DNA of 20,245 bases from Fusobacterium sp. (lineage in GTDB: Bacteria > Fusobacteriota > Fusobacteriia > Fusobacteriales > Fusobacteriaceae). A program made the position numbers and the translations under genes. The stretch covers positions 1 to 20,245 of the forward strand of contig DXSD01000033.1 in assembly GCA_019410665.1 (NCBI GenBank), read 5' to 3'. Under the pieces are notes generated by a model, which saw only the letters and a list, made by a program, of their open reading frames with translations, had not been told where the DNA came from and did no database searches. Of the stretch, positions 13,857-20,245 are shown piece after piece; the stretch's first letter is position 1, and the number at the start of each line of letters is the position of its first letter.

Positions 13857-15059
13857 CTAGTATTTCATATCCCATAATATACTTTGATACATCTCTGGGT
13901 CTGTATCCCCTTCTGTACTTATTAGTAATATTTGTGAACTTTCATCTATTTTTAATTCTTCTTTTAACTTCTCAAATTCTGCTAATTGACACACCATTGA
14001 TACAAATCCTAAACCTATTGCCCCTGATTCTCCAGAAACTATTCTTGTATCCCCTTTTAATGGATTTGCTAGGATTCTCATACCTCTTGCTGCTATAGAA
14101 TCCTCACAACTTCCATAACCATCAACAATAGTCTTTAAAATATCCCATGCTACTATATTTGCTTCTCCAACAGATAATCCTGCCATTATTGTTTCTAAAT
14201 CTCCTTTTATTTCTGTATATTTTCCATTTTTTATAGAATTATAGTAACATGCTGCATTTTTAGGTTCTAATATACCCATATATGGTTTTTTATCTCTATA
14301 TAAATTTGCAAAATATCCCATTATTCCTAATGCAAATGTTCCAGCTCCAGCCTGTAAAAATATATGAGTTGGTTTCTCTATATTATATTCTAATAATTGT
14401 TCTCTTATCTCATCAGCTATTATTGTATAACCTTCAGAAATAAAATTAGTTATCTTTGTATATCCTTCCCAAGCTTGATCTTGAATATGTTCCCAATTAT
14501 TTCTCTTTGCTTCTTCTATTACTATTTTTAGAGTTTCATCATAATTTCCTTCTGTTACTATAACTTTAGCTCCTAAACTTTCTATTGCCCTTATTCTTGC
14601 TTCAGTTGTATTTTTAGGCATATATATATGACAAGCACAACCTAATTTTTGTGCTACCCAAGCTAATCCTCTTCCATGATTTCCATCTGTTGCAGCAATA
14701 AATGTCATTTCTTTTATTTTTTTATTTAATTCACCCACTAATAAATCTTTAAAAGATAAGTTATTAATATCTAAAGAAAACTTTTCACAAATTACTTTAA
14801 CTGCACCATATAAAACTCCTACTCCTTTAAATGCATTAAGCCCCAATCTTTTCGATTCATCTTTAACTAAGATATTCTTTACATTAAACTTCTTAGCTAA
14901 TTCTTGTAAATTAATTAATGGAGTTTTTTGATATTCAGGATAACTCTTTACAAATCTCACCGCTCTTTCTGCATTAGATACTGTTAAAAAATCACAATAT
15001 TTATACTCTTTAACTTCTCCTACTAAATAATCACATTGTTTTAATTTTAATTCCTTCAT
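13857..15059 (-). CDS. dpaL: Diaminopropionate ammonia-lyase (YgeX/DpaL, PLP-dependent)
   Basis: 400 residues. It splits 2,3-diaminopropionate into pyruvate and two ammonia; the E. coli enzyme accepts both D and L forms. Fold type II PLP enzyme: the Schiff-base lysine is Lys78 in LGLNAFKGVG (72-81). ATDGNHGRGLAW (123-134) contains Asp125, matching the acidic residue needed for the D-isomer. Further landmarks are AGAGTFALG, MAGLSVGEANIVAWDILK and VSGESGAIGLGF near the PLP phosphate side. Normal length. RBS GGAG before ATG. Last gene of the four-gene catabolic run, followed by a strong terminator. In E. coli ygeX stands beside ygeY, as here. Confidence 0.95.
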   Translation of the reverse strand: MKELKLKQCDYLVGEVKEYKYCDFLTVSNAERAVRFVKSYPEYQKTPLINLQELAKKFNVKNILVKDESKRLGLNAFKGVGVLYGAVKVICEKFSLDINNLSFKDLLVGELNKKIKEMTFIAATDGNHGRGLAWVAQKLGCACHIYMPKNTTEARIRAIESLGAKVIVTEGNYDETLKIVIEEAKRNNWEHIQDQAWEGYTKITNFISEGYTIIADEIREQLLEYNIEKPTHIFLQAGAGTFALGIMGYFANLYRDKKPYMGILEPKNAACYYNSIKNGKYTEIKGDLETIMAGLSVGEANIVAWDILKTIVDGYGSCEDSIAARGMRILANPLKGDTRIVSGESGAIGLGFVSMVCQLAEFEKLKEELKIDESSQILLISTEGDTDPEMYQSILWDMKY

Positions 15060-15090
15060 TTTTTTGCTCCTTTATGTATAATGACATTAA

Positions 15091-16263
15091 CTAACAATTT
15101 TTTCCTAAACTTGTATAAAATAATATTGTTTTTAATATATCTTCTAATTTACAACATTCATTTTTCATATGAGCCAATTTTAAATTTCCTGGTCCAAATC
15201 CAATAGTTGGAATTTTTATTTCTCCATTTGTTGCAAAACCATTTGTTGAAAATGGCCATTTAAATAAAGTTGGTTCTTCTTCAAAGCATTCTTCAAAACT
15301 TTCTATTGCTTTTTGAGTTAAATGATGTTCTTTAGATATTTCCCAAGCTGGCATAAAAGTTCTTAATGTTACCTCTTTTCCTGTTTGGCTAATCCCTTTT
15401 GCTATATATACCTCATATTTAGCATCAATTCCATCGATAAAACTTTCCATTTCTTGATTTACTTTATCTTCTGTTTCTCCTAACGCTAATCTTCTATCTA
15501 TATATATTGTACACATATCAGGAACTGCATTCAATGATGCTGTTCTTGCTTCTATATTTGAAACAACAATAGAACCTTTCTCTCCTTCTATTAGATCAAA
15601 TTCTTTCTGTTTATTTGATATTCTATCTAATATTTTACTCATCTTATATATTGCATTATCTCCTTTTTCTGGAGCTGATCCATGGGCTGATACTCCAAAA
15701 GTCGTTATTTTATACATAGCTCTACCTCTATGCCCTAAAGCTATTTGGCAATTACTTGGTTCTCCTATTATCACATAATCTAACTCTAAGTTATTCTCTT
15801 TCATTAATCTAGCTAACAATTCCCCATCAAGATCTTCTTCCATAACTGAAGCTGATATATATACTGTTTTTTCTGGACATAAATTAAATTTTTTTATTAA
15901 ATATCCCGCATATATCATTGATACTACTGATGATTTTGTGTCAACAGTTCCTCTTCCATATATGATATCTTCTACTATTTCTCCAGAAAAAGGTGGATAT
16001 TCCCATTCAAGTTCATCTTTTGCCTCTACCACATCTATGTGAGCATCATATAAAATTTTTATTTTTCCACTTCCTATTCTTCCTAAAACACTCCCATAAG
16101 AGTCAATTATTACTTCATCGTATCCTAATTCTTTCATTTTATTTGCAACAAGTTCAGTTGCTTCTGTTTCTTTTCCTGTAAAACTTCTAATTTGAATAAA
16201 TTTTTTAGTAAATTCAATAATATCTTGTCTAATATTTTCTATCTCTTCTCTTAATTTTTCCAT
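15091..16263 (-). CDS. M20 family metallopeptidase, YgeY-like (second copy)
   Basis: 390 residues. Zinc-dependent amidohydrolase of the ArgE/DapE/YgeY group. Metal and catalytic residues: His75 and Asp77 (YDAHIDVV), Asp108 (GRGTVDTKSS), the Glu pair 142-143 (VMEEDLDGE), Glu168 (GEPSNCQ), then the GHRGRA stretch with the dimerisation (lid) domain following, and a C-terminal His in GFGPGNLKLAHMKNE. It is paralogous to the first gene of the operon. I chose ATG 16263 because GGAG is 8 nt upstream; a longer in-frame start at 16317 would overlap the transporter gene. Substrate unknown; placed between a carrier and dpaL, it probably frees an amino acid such as diaminopropionate from an acyl or peptide conjugate (inference). 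Confidence 0.9.
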   Translation of the reverse strand: MEKLREEIENIRQDIIEFTKKFIQIRSFTGKETEATELVANKMKELGYDEVIIDSYGSVLGRIGSGKIKILYDAHIDVVEAKDELEWEYPPFSGEIVEDIIYGRGTVDTKSSVVSMIYAGYLIKKFNLCPEKTVYISASVMEEDLDGELLARLMKENNLELDYVIIGEPSNCQIALGHRGRAMYKITTFGVSAHGSAPEKGDNAIYKMSKILDRISNKQKEFDLIEGEKGSIVVSNIEARTASLNAVPDMCTIYIDRRLALGETEDKVNQEMESFIDGIDAKYEVYIAKGISQTGKEVTLRTFMPAWEISKEHHLTQKAIESFEECFEEEPTLFKWPFSTNGFATNGEIKIPTIGFGPGNLKLAHMKNECCKLEDILKTILFYTSLGKNC

Positions 16264-16303
16264 AGTTAATCTCCTTTTTAAAATTATTATAATATCATTT
16301 TTC

Positions 16304-17707
16304 TTAAAATGGTCCATAATTAATTAATTGGGCAATAACTAAATATACTGCTGCTGCTGAAGTCCAAATTAATAATAAAGGTGTGAAGAACTTTACCCAT
16401 TTTTGCCAAGGAACACCAGCATTTGAAATACAAGCCATAAAATATCCTGAAGTTGGATAAATTATATTAGAAAATCCATCACCAAATTGATAAGCTAATA
16501 TAGCTGTTTGTCTTGTAACTCCTACTACATCTGCTAAAGGAGATAAAATTGGAAATAATACTACTGCTTTTCCACTTCCTGAAGGTATTAAGAAATTCAT
16601 CAATGAAACAACTATTAACATTCCAATAGCAGTTAATGATGCAGGTATGTTTTGTAATGCACTTGCAAAGAAATTTACAATTGTATCTGTCATATTTCCA
16701 GCTGTCATAACTACTGATATTCCTCTAGCAATTCCTATAATTACAGCACCCATTAACATATCTTGACATCCTAACAATAAAGTATTACACAATTCATCTC
16801 CACTTAGTCCTGCTATAATACCAGCACCCACTCCTATTGCTAAAAACATAGCACACATTTGTGGCATATCCCATTTATAAATCAATACTCCTCCTAGCAT
16901 TATAATTAACATTATTAATGAATATATTCCTGCTAATTTCTGTCTTGTATTTAGCTGAATTTTTTCTTTCCCTTCAGTATCAAGTAACAACTTTTCTCTT
17001 TTTTCTTTATCTTCTTCATACACACTACTTAGTTCTGGATTTACTTGAATTTTCTTAGCATATCTCATTATATAAACTACACCAATTGTTAATGTAATAA
17101 CATATGTAAAAATTCTAAATTCCCATCCTGAATATAATGGTAATCCACTAATTTTCTGTCCAATCGCTATTGTAAATGGATTAGTTAGTGCTGCTGAAAA
17201 TCCTGCTGCTGAACCACATAATGCAACTGCACAAGCTGTCATTGAATCAAATCCTAATCTTAACATTAATGGCATAATTATTGGAATATATATTATGCAT
17301 AATTCACATACCCCAATAAAAGCATCACTTAATGAAAATATAAACATTAATATTGGTATAACAAAAATTCCTTTATCTTTAAATTTAGTAGCTAAATATT
17401 CTACTGCTGCAGGTATTACTCCTATTTTTTGAACAACTGCCACTCCTGAACCAACACATAATGTTAAAGCTATTATAAATCCTGCATCTACATATCCTTG
17501 TGGTATTGCTGTTAGAAGTTGCATTAATGATACAGGTGTTCTTTCTATATAATGAAATGTACTAGGGTCTACTATTGATCTTCCATCTGAACCAATCATT
17601 CTTTCGTAAACACCAGCTGGAATTATATAAGATAATACTGCCATAATAATTATAAAAACCGTTAATATTATAAATGTATGTGGTACTTTAAATCCTTTTT
17701 TTGCCAT
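16304..17707 (-). CDS. YfcC-family membrane carrier (amino acid/C4-dicarboxylate-type transporter)
   Basis: 467 residues, about 11-12 hydrophobic segments, two halves separated by a charged cytoplasmic loop (about 218-250). Typical YfcC/DcuC-superfamily features: the N-terminal helix with SYIIPAGVYER, two re-entrant-like motifs AALTNPFTIAIGQ in the first half and FLIPSGSGKAVVLFPILSPLAD in the second, and a late YPTSGYFMA. The family moves small carboxylates or amino acids with unknown specificity. ATG 17707 follows GGAG by 8 nt; the GTG three codons earlier (17716) overlaps that site. It lies 15 nt after the first peptidase and before the second, so it likely imports the substrate of the operon or exchanges it for a product. 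Confidence 0.88.
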   Translation of the reverse strand: MAKKGFKVPHTFIILTVFIIIMAVLSYIIPAGVYERMIGSDGRSIVDPSTFHYIERTPVSLMQLLTAIPQGYVDAGFIIALTLCVGSGVAVVQKIGVIPAAVEYLATKFKDKGIFVIPILMFIFSLSDAFIGVCELCIIYIPIIMPLMLRLGFDSMTACAVALCGSAAGFSAALTNPFTIAIGQKISGLPLYSGWEFRIFTYVITLTIGVVYIMRYAKKIQVNPELSSVYEEDKEKREKLLLDTEGKEKIQLNTRQKLAGIYSLIMLIIMLGGVLIYKWDMPQMCAMFLAIGVGAGIIAGLSGDELCNTLLLGCQDMLMGAVIIGIARGISVVMTAGNMTDTIVNFFASALQNIPASLTAIGMLIVVSLMNFLIPSGSGKAVVLFPILSPLADVVGVTRQTAILAYQFGDGFSNIIYPTSGYFMACISNAGVPWQKWVKFFTPLLLIWTSAAAVYLVIAQLINYGPF

Positions 17708-17722
17708 ATTCCTCACTCCTTT

Positions 17723-19024
17723 TTATTTACAATATTCTTGTGGTAAAAATGCATATACTGCCGCACAAACAATTAAATCCTGTTTCCAAGTCTTCTCATT
17801 AGGAGCATGAGCTTCTGCTTCTGCCCCTGGTCCAAATCCTATACAAGGAATTCCATTTCTCCCCATTATTGATACACCATTAGTTGAAAATGTCCACTTG
17901 TCAACTAATGGACGTGATTTCCTCTTATTTACTTCAGTTTTTACTCCTATTCTTTCTTCTCCATATAATTTTTTATATGCTTTTATCATTGATTTTGTTA
18001 ACTTATGATTCTCTGGTAATATCCAAGTCGGAAAATAACATTTTATTGGATATCTATAATCAGTCCATGATTTTTTAGAATATTCATACAAACTTATTTT
18101 AATATTTTCCTCATATTTTTTTACACTTGGTAATTGTTTTATTTCTTCTAAGCAACTTTCCCATGTTTCACCTGCAGTCATTCTTCTATCTAAAGATACA
18201 ATACATGAATCTGCCACTGCACAACGACTTGGAGAAGTAAAAAATATTTCAGATACTGTTATTGATCCTTTTCCCAAAAAATTTGCATCTTTCCATTTTG
18301 GATTATATTCTTCATACAACATTTTTTCTAGTCCTTTTATACTTTCATCAACTCCATTATCATTCAATAACCGAATATCTTGCAATATATCTGCCATTTT
18401 ATATATTGCGTTATCTCCTCTATTAGGTGCCGAACCATGGCAAGATATCCCATGTACTTCTAACCTTATTTCCATTCTTCCACGATGGCCTCTATAAATT
18501 CCTCCATCGGTTGGTTCAGTAGAAATTACAATCTCTGGTTTTATATTATCTTCTTTTATTATATATTCCCAACATAACCCATCGCAATCTTCTTCTTGAA
18601 CACTTCCTACTACTAATACTTTATATTTTTCATTTAATAAATTCAAATCTTTCATTATTCTAGCACCATATATAGCTGAAACAATCCCACCTAGTTGATC
18701 AGATGTTCCTCTTCCTATAATTTCATCTTCAGTTTCTATTCCTTCATATGGATCAAAATTCCAATTTTCAATATTTCCTATTCCTACTGTATCTATATGA
18801 GCATCATAAGCAATTATTTTTTCTCCTTTACCCATATATCCTAAAATATTGCCAAAGTTATCTATCTCTATTTTATCAAATCCTACTTTCTCCATTTCTT
18901 CTTTTATTCTTAAAATATGTCCTTGTTCATTACAACTTTCGCCAGGAATTAAAACTAATTCTCTTAAAAAACCTGTCATCTCTTTTTCATATTTTTGAGC
19001 TAACATTTTTATTTTCTCAATCAT
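17723..19024 (-). CDS. M20 family metallopeptidase, YgeY-like (first copy)
   Basis: 433 residues. Same family as the enzyme at 15091-16263 but closer to classical YgeY in motif wording: YDAHIDTV (His76, Asp78), GRGTSDQLGGIVSAIYG with Asp109, QEEDCDG (Glu144-Glu145), STEPTDGGIYRGHRGR with Glu170, and FGPGAEAEAHAPNE near the C-terminus. It has an extra stretch of roughly 15-20 residues (about 372-389, rich in Lys and Arg) before WTFSTNGV that the paralogue lacks. Start ATG 19024 has an excellent AGGAGGTG 5 nt upstream; the longer in-frame start at 19045 would bury this RBS. First gene of the operon, transcribed divergently from gntR. YgeY in E. coli is linked with dpaL; the natural substrate is unproven. 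Confidence 0.92.
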   Translation of the reverse strand: MIEKIKMLAQKYEKEMTGFLRELVLIPGESCNEQGHILRIKEEMEKVGFDKIEIDNFGNILGYMGKGEKIIAYDAHIDTVGIGNIENWNFDPYEGIETEDEIIGRGTSDQLGGIVSAIYGARIMKDLNLLNEKYKVLVVGSVQEEDCDGLCWEYIIKEDNIKPEIVISTEPTDGGIYRGHRGRMEIRLEVHGISCHGSAPNRGDNAIYKMADILQDIRLLNDNGVDESIKGLEKMLYEEYNPKWKDANFLGKGSITVSEIFFTSPSRCAVADSCIVSLDRRMTAGETWESCLEEIKQLPSVKKYEENIKISLYEYSKKSWTDYRYPIKCYFPTWILPENHKLTKSMIKAYKKLYGEERIGVKTEVNKRKSRPLVDKWTFSTNGVSIMGRNGIPCIGFGPGAEAEAHAPNEKTWKQDLIVCAAVYAFLPQEYCK

Positions 19025-19067
19025 TCTATCACCTCCTTTTTCCATTTTAAATATGCAATATATTTCA

Positions 19068-19103
19068 TATCATAATGATACAATAATTTCTTATATATGT
19101 CAA
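19068..19103 (-). promoter_or_regulatory. Promoter and operator half-sites of the catabolic operon
   Basis: Minus strand: perfect -35 TTGACA (19103-19098), 17-base spacer, -10 TATCAT (19080-19075). The -10 is inside the inverted repeat TATCAT-A-ATGATA (19068-19080), so a bound repressor would block it. The leader runs about 45 nt to the peptidase ATG. Confidence 0.7.
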
Positions 19104-19117
19104 TATGTTTTTTGTGT

Positions 19118-19131
19118 TGTTACTAATAACA
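19118..19131. promoter_or_regulatory. Inverted repeat TGTTA-N4-TAACA between the divergent promoters
   Basis: A perfect 5-4-5 inverted repeat (TGTTACTAATAACA) midway between the two -35 boxes. Size fits a GntR dimer site or an upstream activator site. No protein can be assigned. Confidence 0.4.
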
Positions 19132-19133
19132 TA

Positions 19134-19177
19134 TTATACTTTTTTATATTTTTATGATATAATAAGAAATATCATAA
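19134..19177 (+). promoter_or_regulatory. gntR promoter embedded in an inverted repeat (probable auto-operator)
   Basis: Plus strand: -10 TATAAT (19158-19163) with a weak -35 TTATAC (19134-19139), 18-base spacer. The -10 lies in the left arm of the inverted repeat TTATGATAT-N8-ATATCATAA (19152-19177), whose half-site ATGATA/TATCAT also occurs at the opposite promoter. Confidence 0.55.
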
Positions 19178-19194
19178 TTTAACTTGGAGGAAAT

Positions 19195-19836
19195 ATGCCA
19201 TTACCAAAACTTTGCAATTCTAACTTTAGACAACTCTCTTCTAAAGAATTAGTCTATGAACAATTAAAAAATTGGATTATAGATGGAAAACTTTTGCCTG
19301 GTGAAAAATTACTTGATATGGAGATAGCTAATTTATTTTCAGTTAGTCGAACTCCTGTTAGAGAAGCTTTTTTAGCCTTAGCTCACAATAAATTAGTTAA
19401 TATTTCCCCTGGAAAAGGAACTGTAGTTTCTGATATCGATCAAAAAGATATCCAAAAACTCTATGAAGCTTTAAGTATGCTACATGCTAGTGTTTTAGAA
19501 TTATCATTTCCTAAAATCGATGAATCTATACTTAAAAAATTAGAAGATATTAATGATCAATTCTTAGATGAAACACTTGATTCTTTAACTACTAGAAAAT
19601 TAGATCAAAGTTTCCACCAAATTTTCTTTGATTTAATTGATAATAACTATTTAAAAACTTTTAAAATCCAATTAGATATCCATACTCAACGGGCTGAAAG
19701 TTTATTTTTTAAATTACCTCAAAAAAGAGAAAAGTCTCATTCAGATCATGAAAAAATTATTTATTTTCTAAGAAAAAAAGATTTGAATAAAGCTAGAGAA
19801 TGTTTAATTGATAACTGGAATGTTAACGAAAGATAA
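19195..19836 (+). CDS. GntR family transcriptional regulator, FadR/FCD subfamily
   Basis: 213 residues. Winged helix-turn-helix at about 15-80: QLKNWIIDGKLLPGEKL, then IANLFSVSRTPVREAFLALA (recognition helix after SRTPVRE) and the wing SPGKGTVVSD. The helical FCD effector domain follows (85-205). Metal-ligand positions of FCD domains appear at Asp137, His141 and His185; the usual fourth His near the end is not evident. GGAGG lies 6 nt before ATG. It is the only plus-strand gene and is divergent from the peptidase-carrier-lyase operon, the usual position of a local repressor that responds to a substrate or product of the pathway. Effector unknown; diaminopropionate or the imported conjugate are the obvious candidates. 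Confidence 0.93.
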   Translation: MPLPKLCNSNFRQLSSKELVYEQLKNWIIDGKLLPGEKLLDMEIANLFSVSRTPVREAFLALAHNKLVNISPGKGTVVSDIDQKDIQKLYEALSMLHASVLELSFPKIDESILKKLEDINDQFLDETLDSLTTRKLDQSFHQIFFDLIDNNYLKTFKIQLDIHTQRAESLFFKLPQKREKSHSDHEKIIYFLRKKDLNKARECLIDNWNVNER

Positions 19837-19854
19837 TCTATTATATTCCAATAC

Positions 19855-19894
19855 AAAAAGACTGTTCTAAATCTCTGATTTAAAACAGTCTTTT
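19855..19894. terminator. Bidirectional terminator between gntR and frr
   Basis: An 18-bp stem (19856-19873 with 19877-19894; one position is a G-T pair) closes on a 3-base loop. It has T-runs on both sides: CTTTT on the plus strand and CTTTTT on the minus strand. It serves the convergent ends of gntR (19836) and frr (19917). Confidence 0.85.
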
Positions 19895-19916
19895 CTCATA
19901 TTAAAACTTTATTCAA

Positions 19917-20245
19917 TTAAACAGTTGTAATCTCTTTCTCTTTCTTAGCAAATAACTCATCTATCTCTTTAATATGAGCATCTGTTAACTTTTGAATTTC
20001 ATTTTCTAAGTTTTTAACTTCATCTTCAGAAACTGGATTCTCTTTATCTTTTAATAACTTTTTAAGATCGTTATTTCCATCTTTTCTGATGTTTCTTACT
20101 GCTACTTTTCCATTTTCAGCTTCAGACTTAGCCATTTTTACATACTCTTTTCTTCTATCTGCAGTTAATTCTGGCATTATAAGTCTTATTACTTTACCAT
20201 CGTTGTTAGGAGTTAATCCTAAGTTAGCAGCTATTATAGCTTTTT
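19917..20245 (-). CDS. frr: Ribosome recycling factor, C-terminal part (5' end outside window)
   Basis: About 109 codons are visible, reading from the window edge as KAIIAANLGLTPNNDGKVIR, then LIMPELTADRRKEY, the AVRNIRKDGNNDLKKLLKD helix with its conserved arginine patch, and the last helix LTDAHIKEIDELFAKKEKEI. This is the second half of the roughly 185-residue RRF, which with EF-G splits the post-termination ribosome. The methionine at 20177 is internal, not the start: the frame stays open to the window edge and the residues before it match the family. In many bacteria pyrH-frr is followed by uppS-cdsA-dxr; here the catabolic block lies between. Confidence 0.96.
   Translation of the reverse strand, partial: KAIIAANLGLTPNNDGKVIRLIMPELTADRRKEYVKMAKSEAENGKVAVRNIRKDGNNDLKKLLKDKENPVSEDEVKNLENEIQKLTDAHIKEIDELFAKKEKEITTV

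Noticed and set aside
19025..19045. Upstream start for the first M20 peptidase
   Set aside because: It would translate through the strong AGGAGGTG that precedes the ATG at 19024.
20175..20177. ATG at 20177 as the start of a small 86-residue protein
   Set aside because: The frame is open upstream to the window edge, and those residues match the middle of ribosome recycling factor, so this Met is internal.
1..20245. CRISPR arrays, insertion sequences, integrases, tRNA genes
   Set aside because: No regularly spaced repeats, no transposase or integrase motifs and no tRNA-like cloverleaf were seen on either strand; the island between uppS and frr has no visible mobility gene or flanking direct repeat.

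Overview
The window is a piece of a very AT-rich, low-GC bacterial chromosome. The conserved proteins, the gene order and the codon habits (ATA, AGA, TTA) point to the genus Fusobacterium. This is inferred from family resemblance and composition, since no 16S gene lies in the window. Almost everything is on the minus strand, so the biology reads right to left. The only plus-strand gene is a GntR regulator near the right end.

Right end (about 19855-20245): the 3' part of frr (ribosome recycling factor) enters from outside and ends at a long two-way terminator shared with the convergent gntR gene. Positions 13857-19836 hold a catabolic block: gntR (+) and, divergent from it, an M20 YgeY-type peptidase, a YfcC-type carrier, a second YgeY-type peptidase and diaminopropionate ammonia-lyase. 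The pathway suggested is uptake of a small amino acid or peptide conjugate, hydrolysis by the two peptidases, and conversion of released 2,3-diaminopropionate to pyruvate and ammonia. The block sits where many bacteria have frr directly followed by uppS, and its glutamate codon use differs from its neighbours, so it looks inserted.

Middle (9339-13744): an envelope operon, uppS - cdsA - dxr - tmk - rseP (undecaprenyl-PP synthase, CDP-diacylglycerol synthase, DXP reductoisomerase, thymidylate kinase, site-2 protease). A textbook hairpin terminator lies inside the run, between cdsA and dxr. Then, from their own strong promoter, come an NtrC-type AAA+ regulator with a weakened receiver domain and a membrane-anchored parvulin/SurA-like chaperone (6021-9195).

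Left (438-5894): a dnaG - rpoD operon, a terminator, then a three-gene overlapping or tightly spaced run: a strongly degenerate sigma-70 paralogue, a Nif3-family metal protein and a small TPM-like membrane protein. RNase P RNA (rnpB) follows immediately. At the extreme left edge there is a near-consensus promoter with A-tracts and a GC-rich start region firing out of the window, probably to a stable RNA operon.

The best candidates for something undescribed are the sigma-70 look-alike beside rpoD, which keeps the core-binding helix but has lost the -10 and -35 recognition residues, and the diaminopropionate island with two paralogous peptidases and a shared half-site operator covering both divergent promoters.
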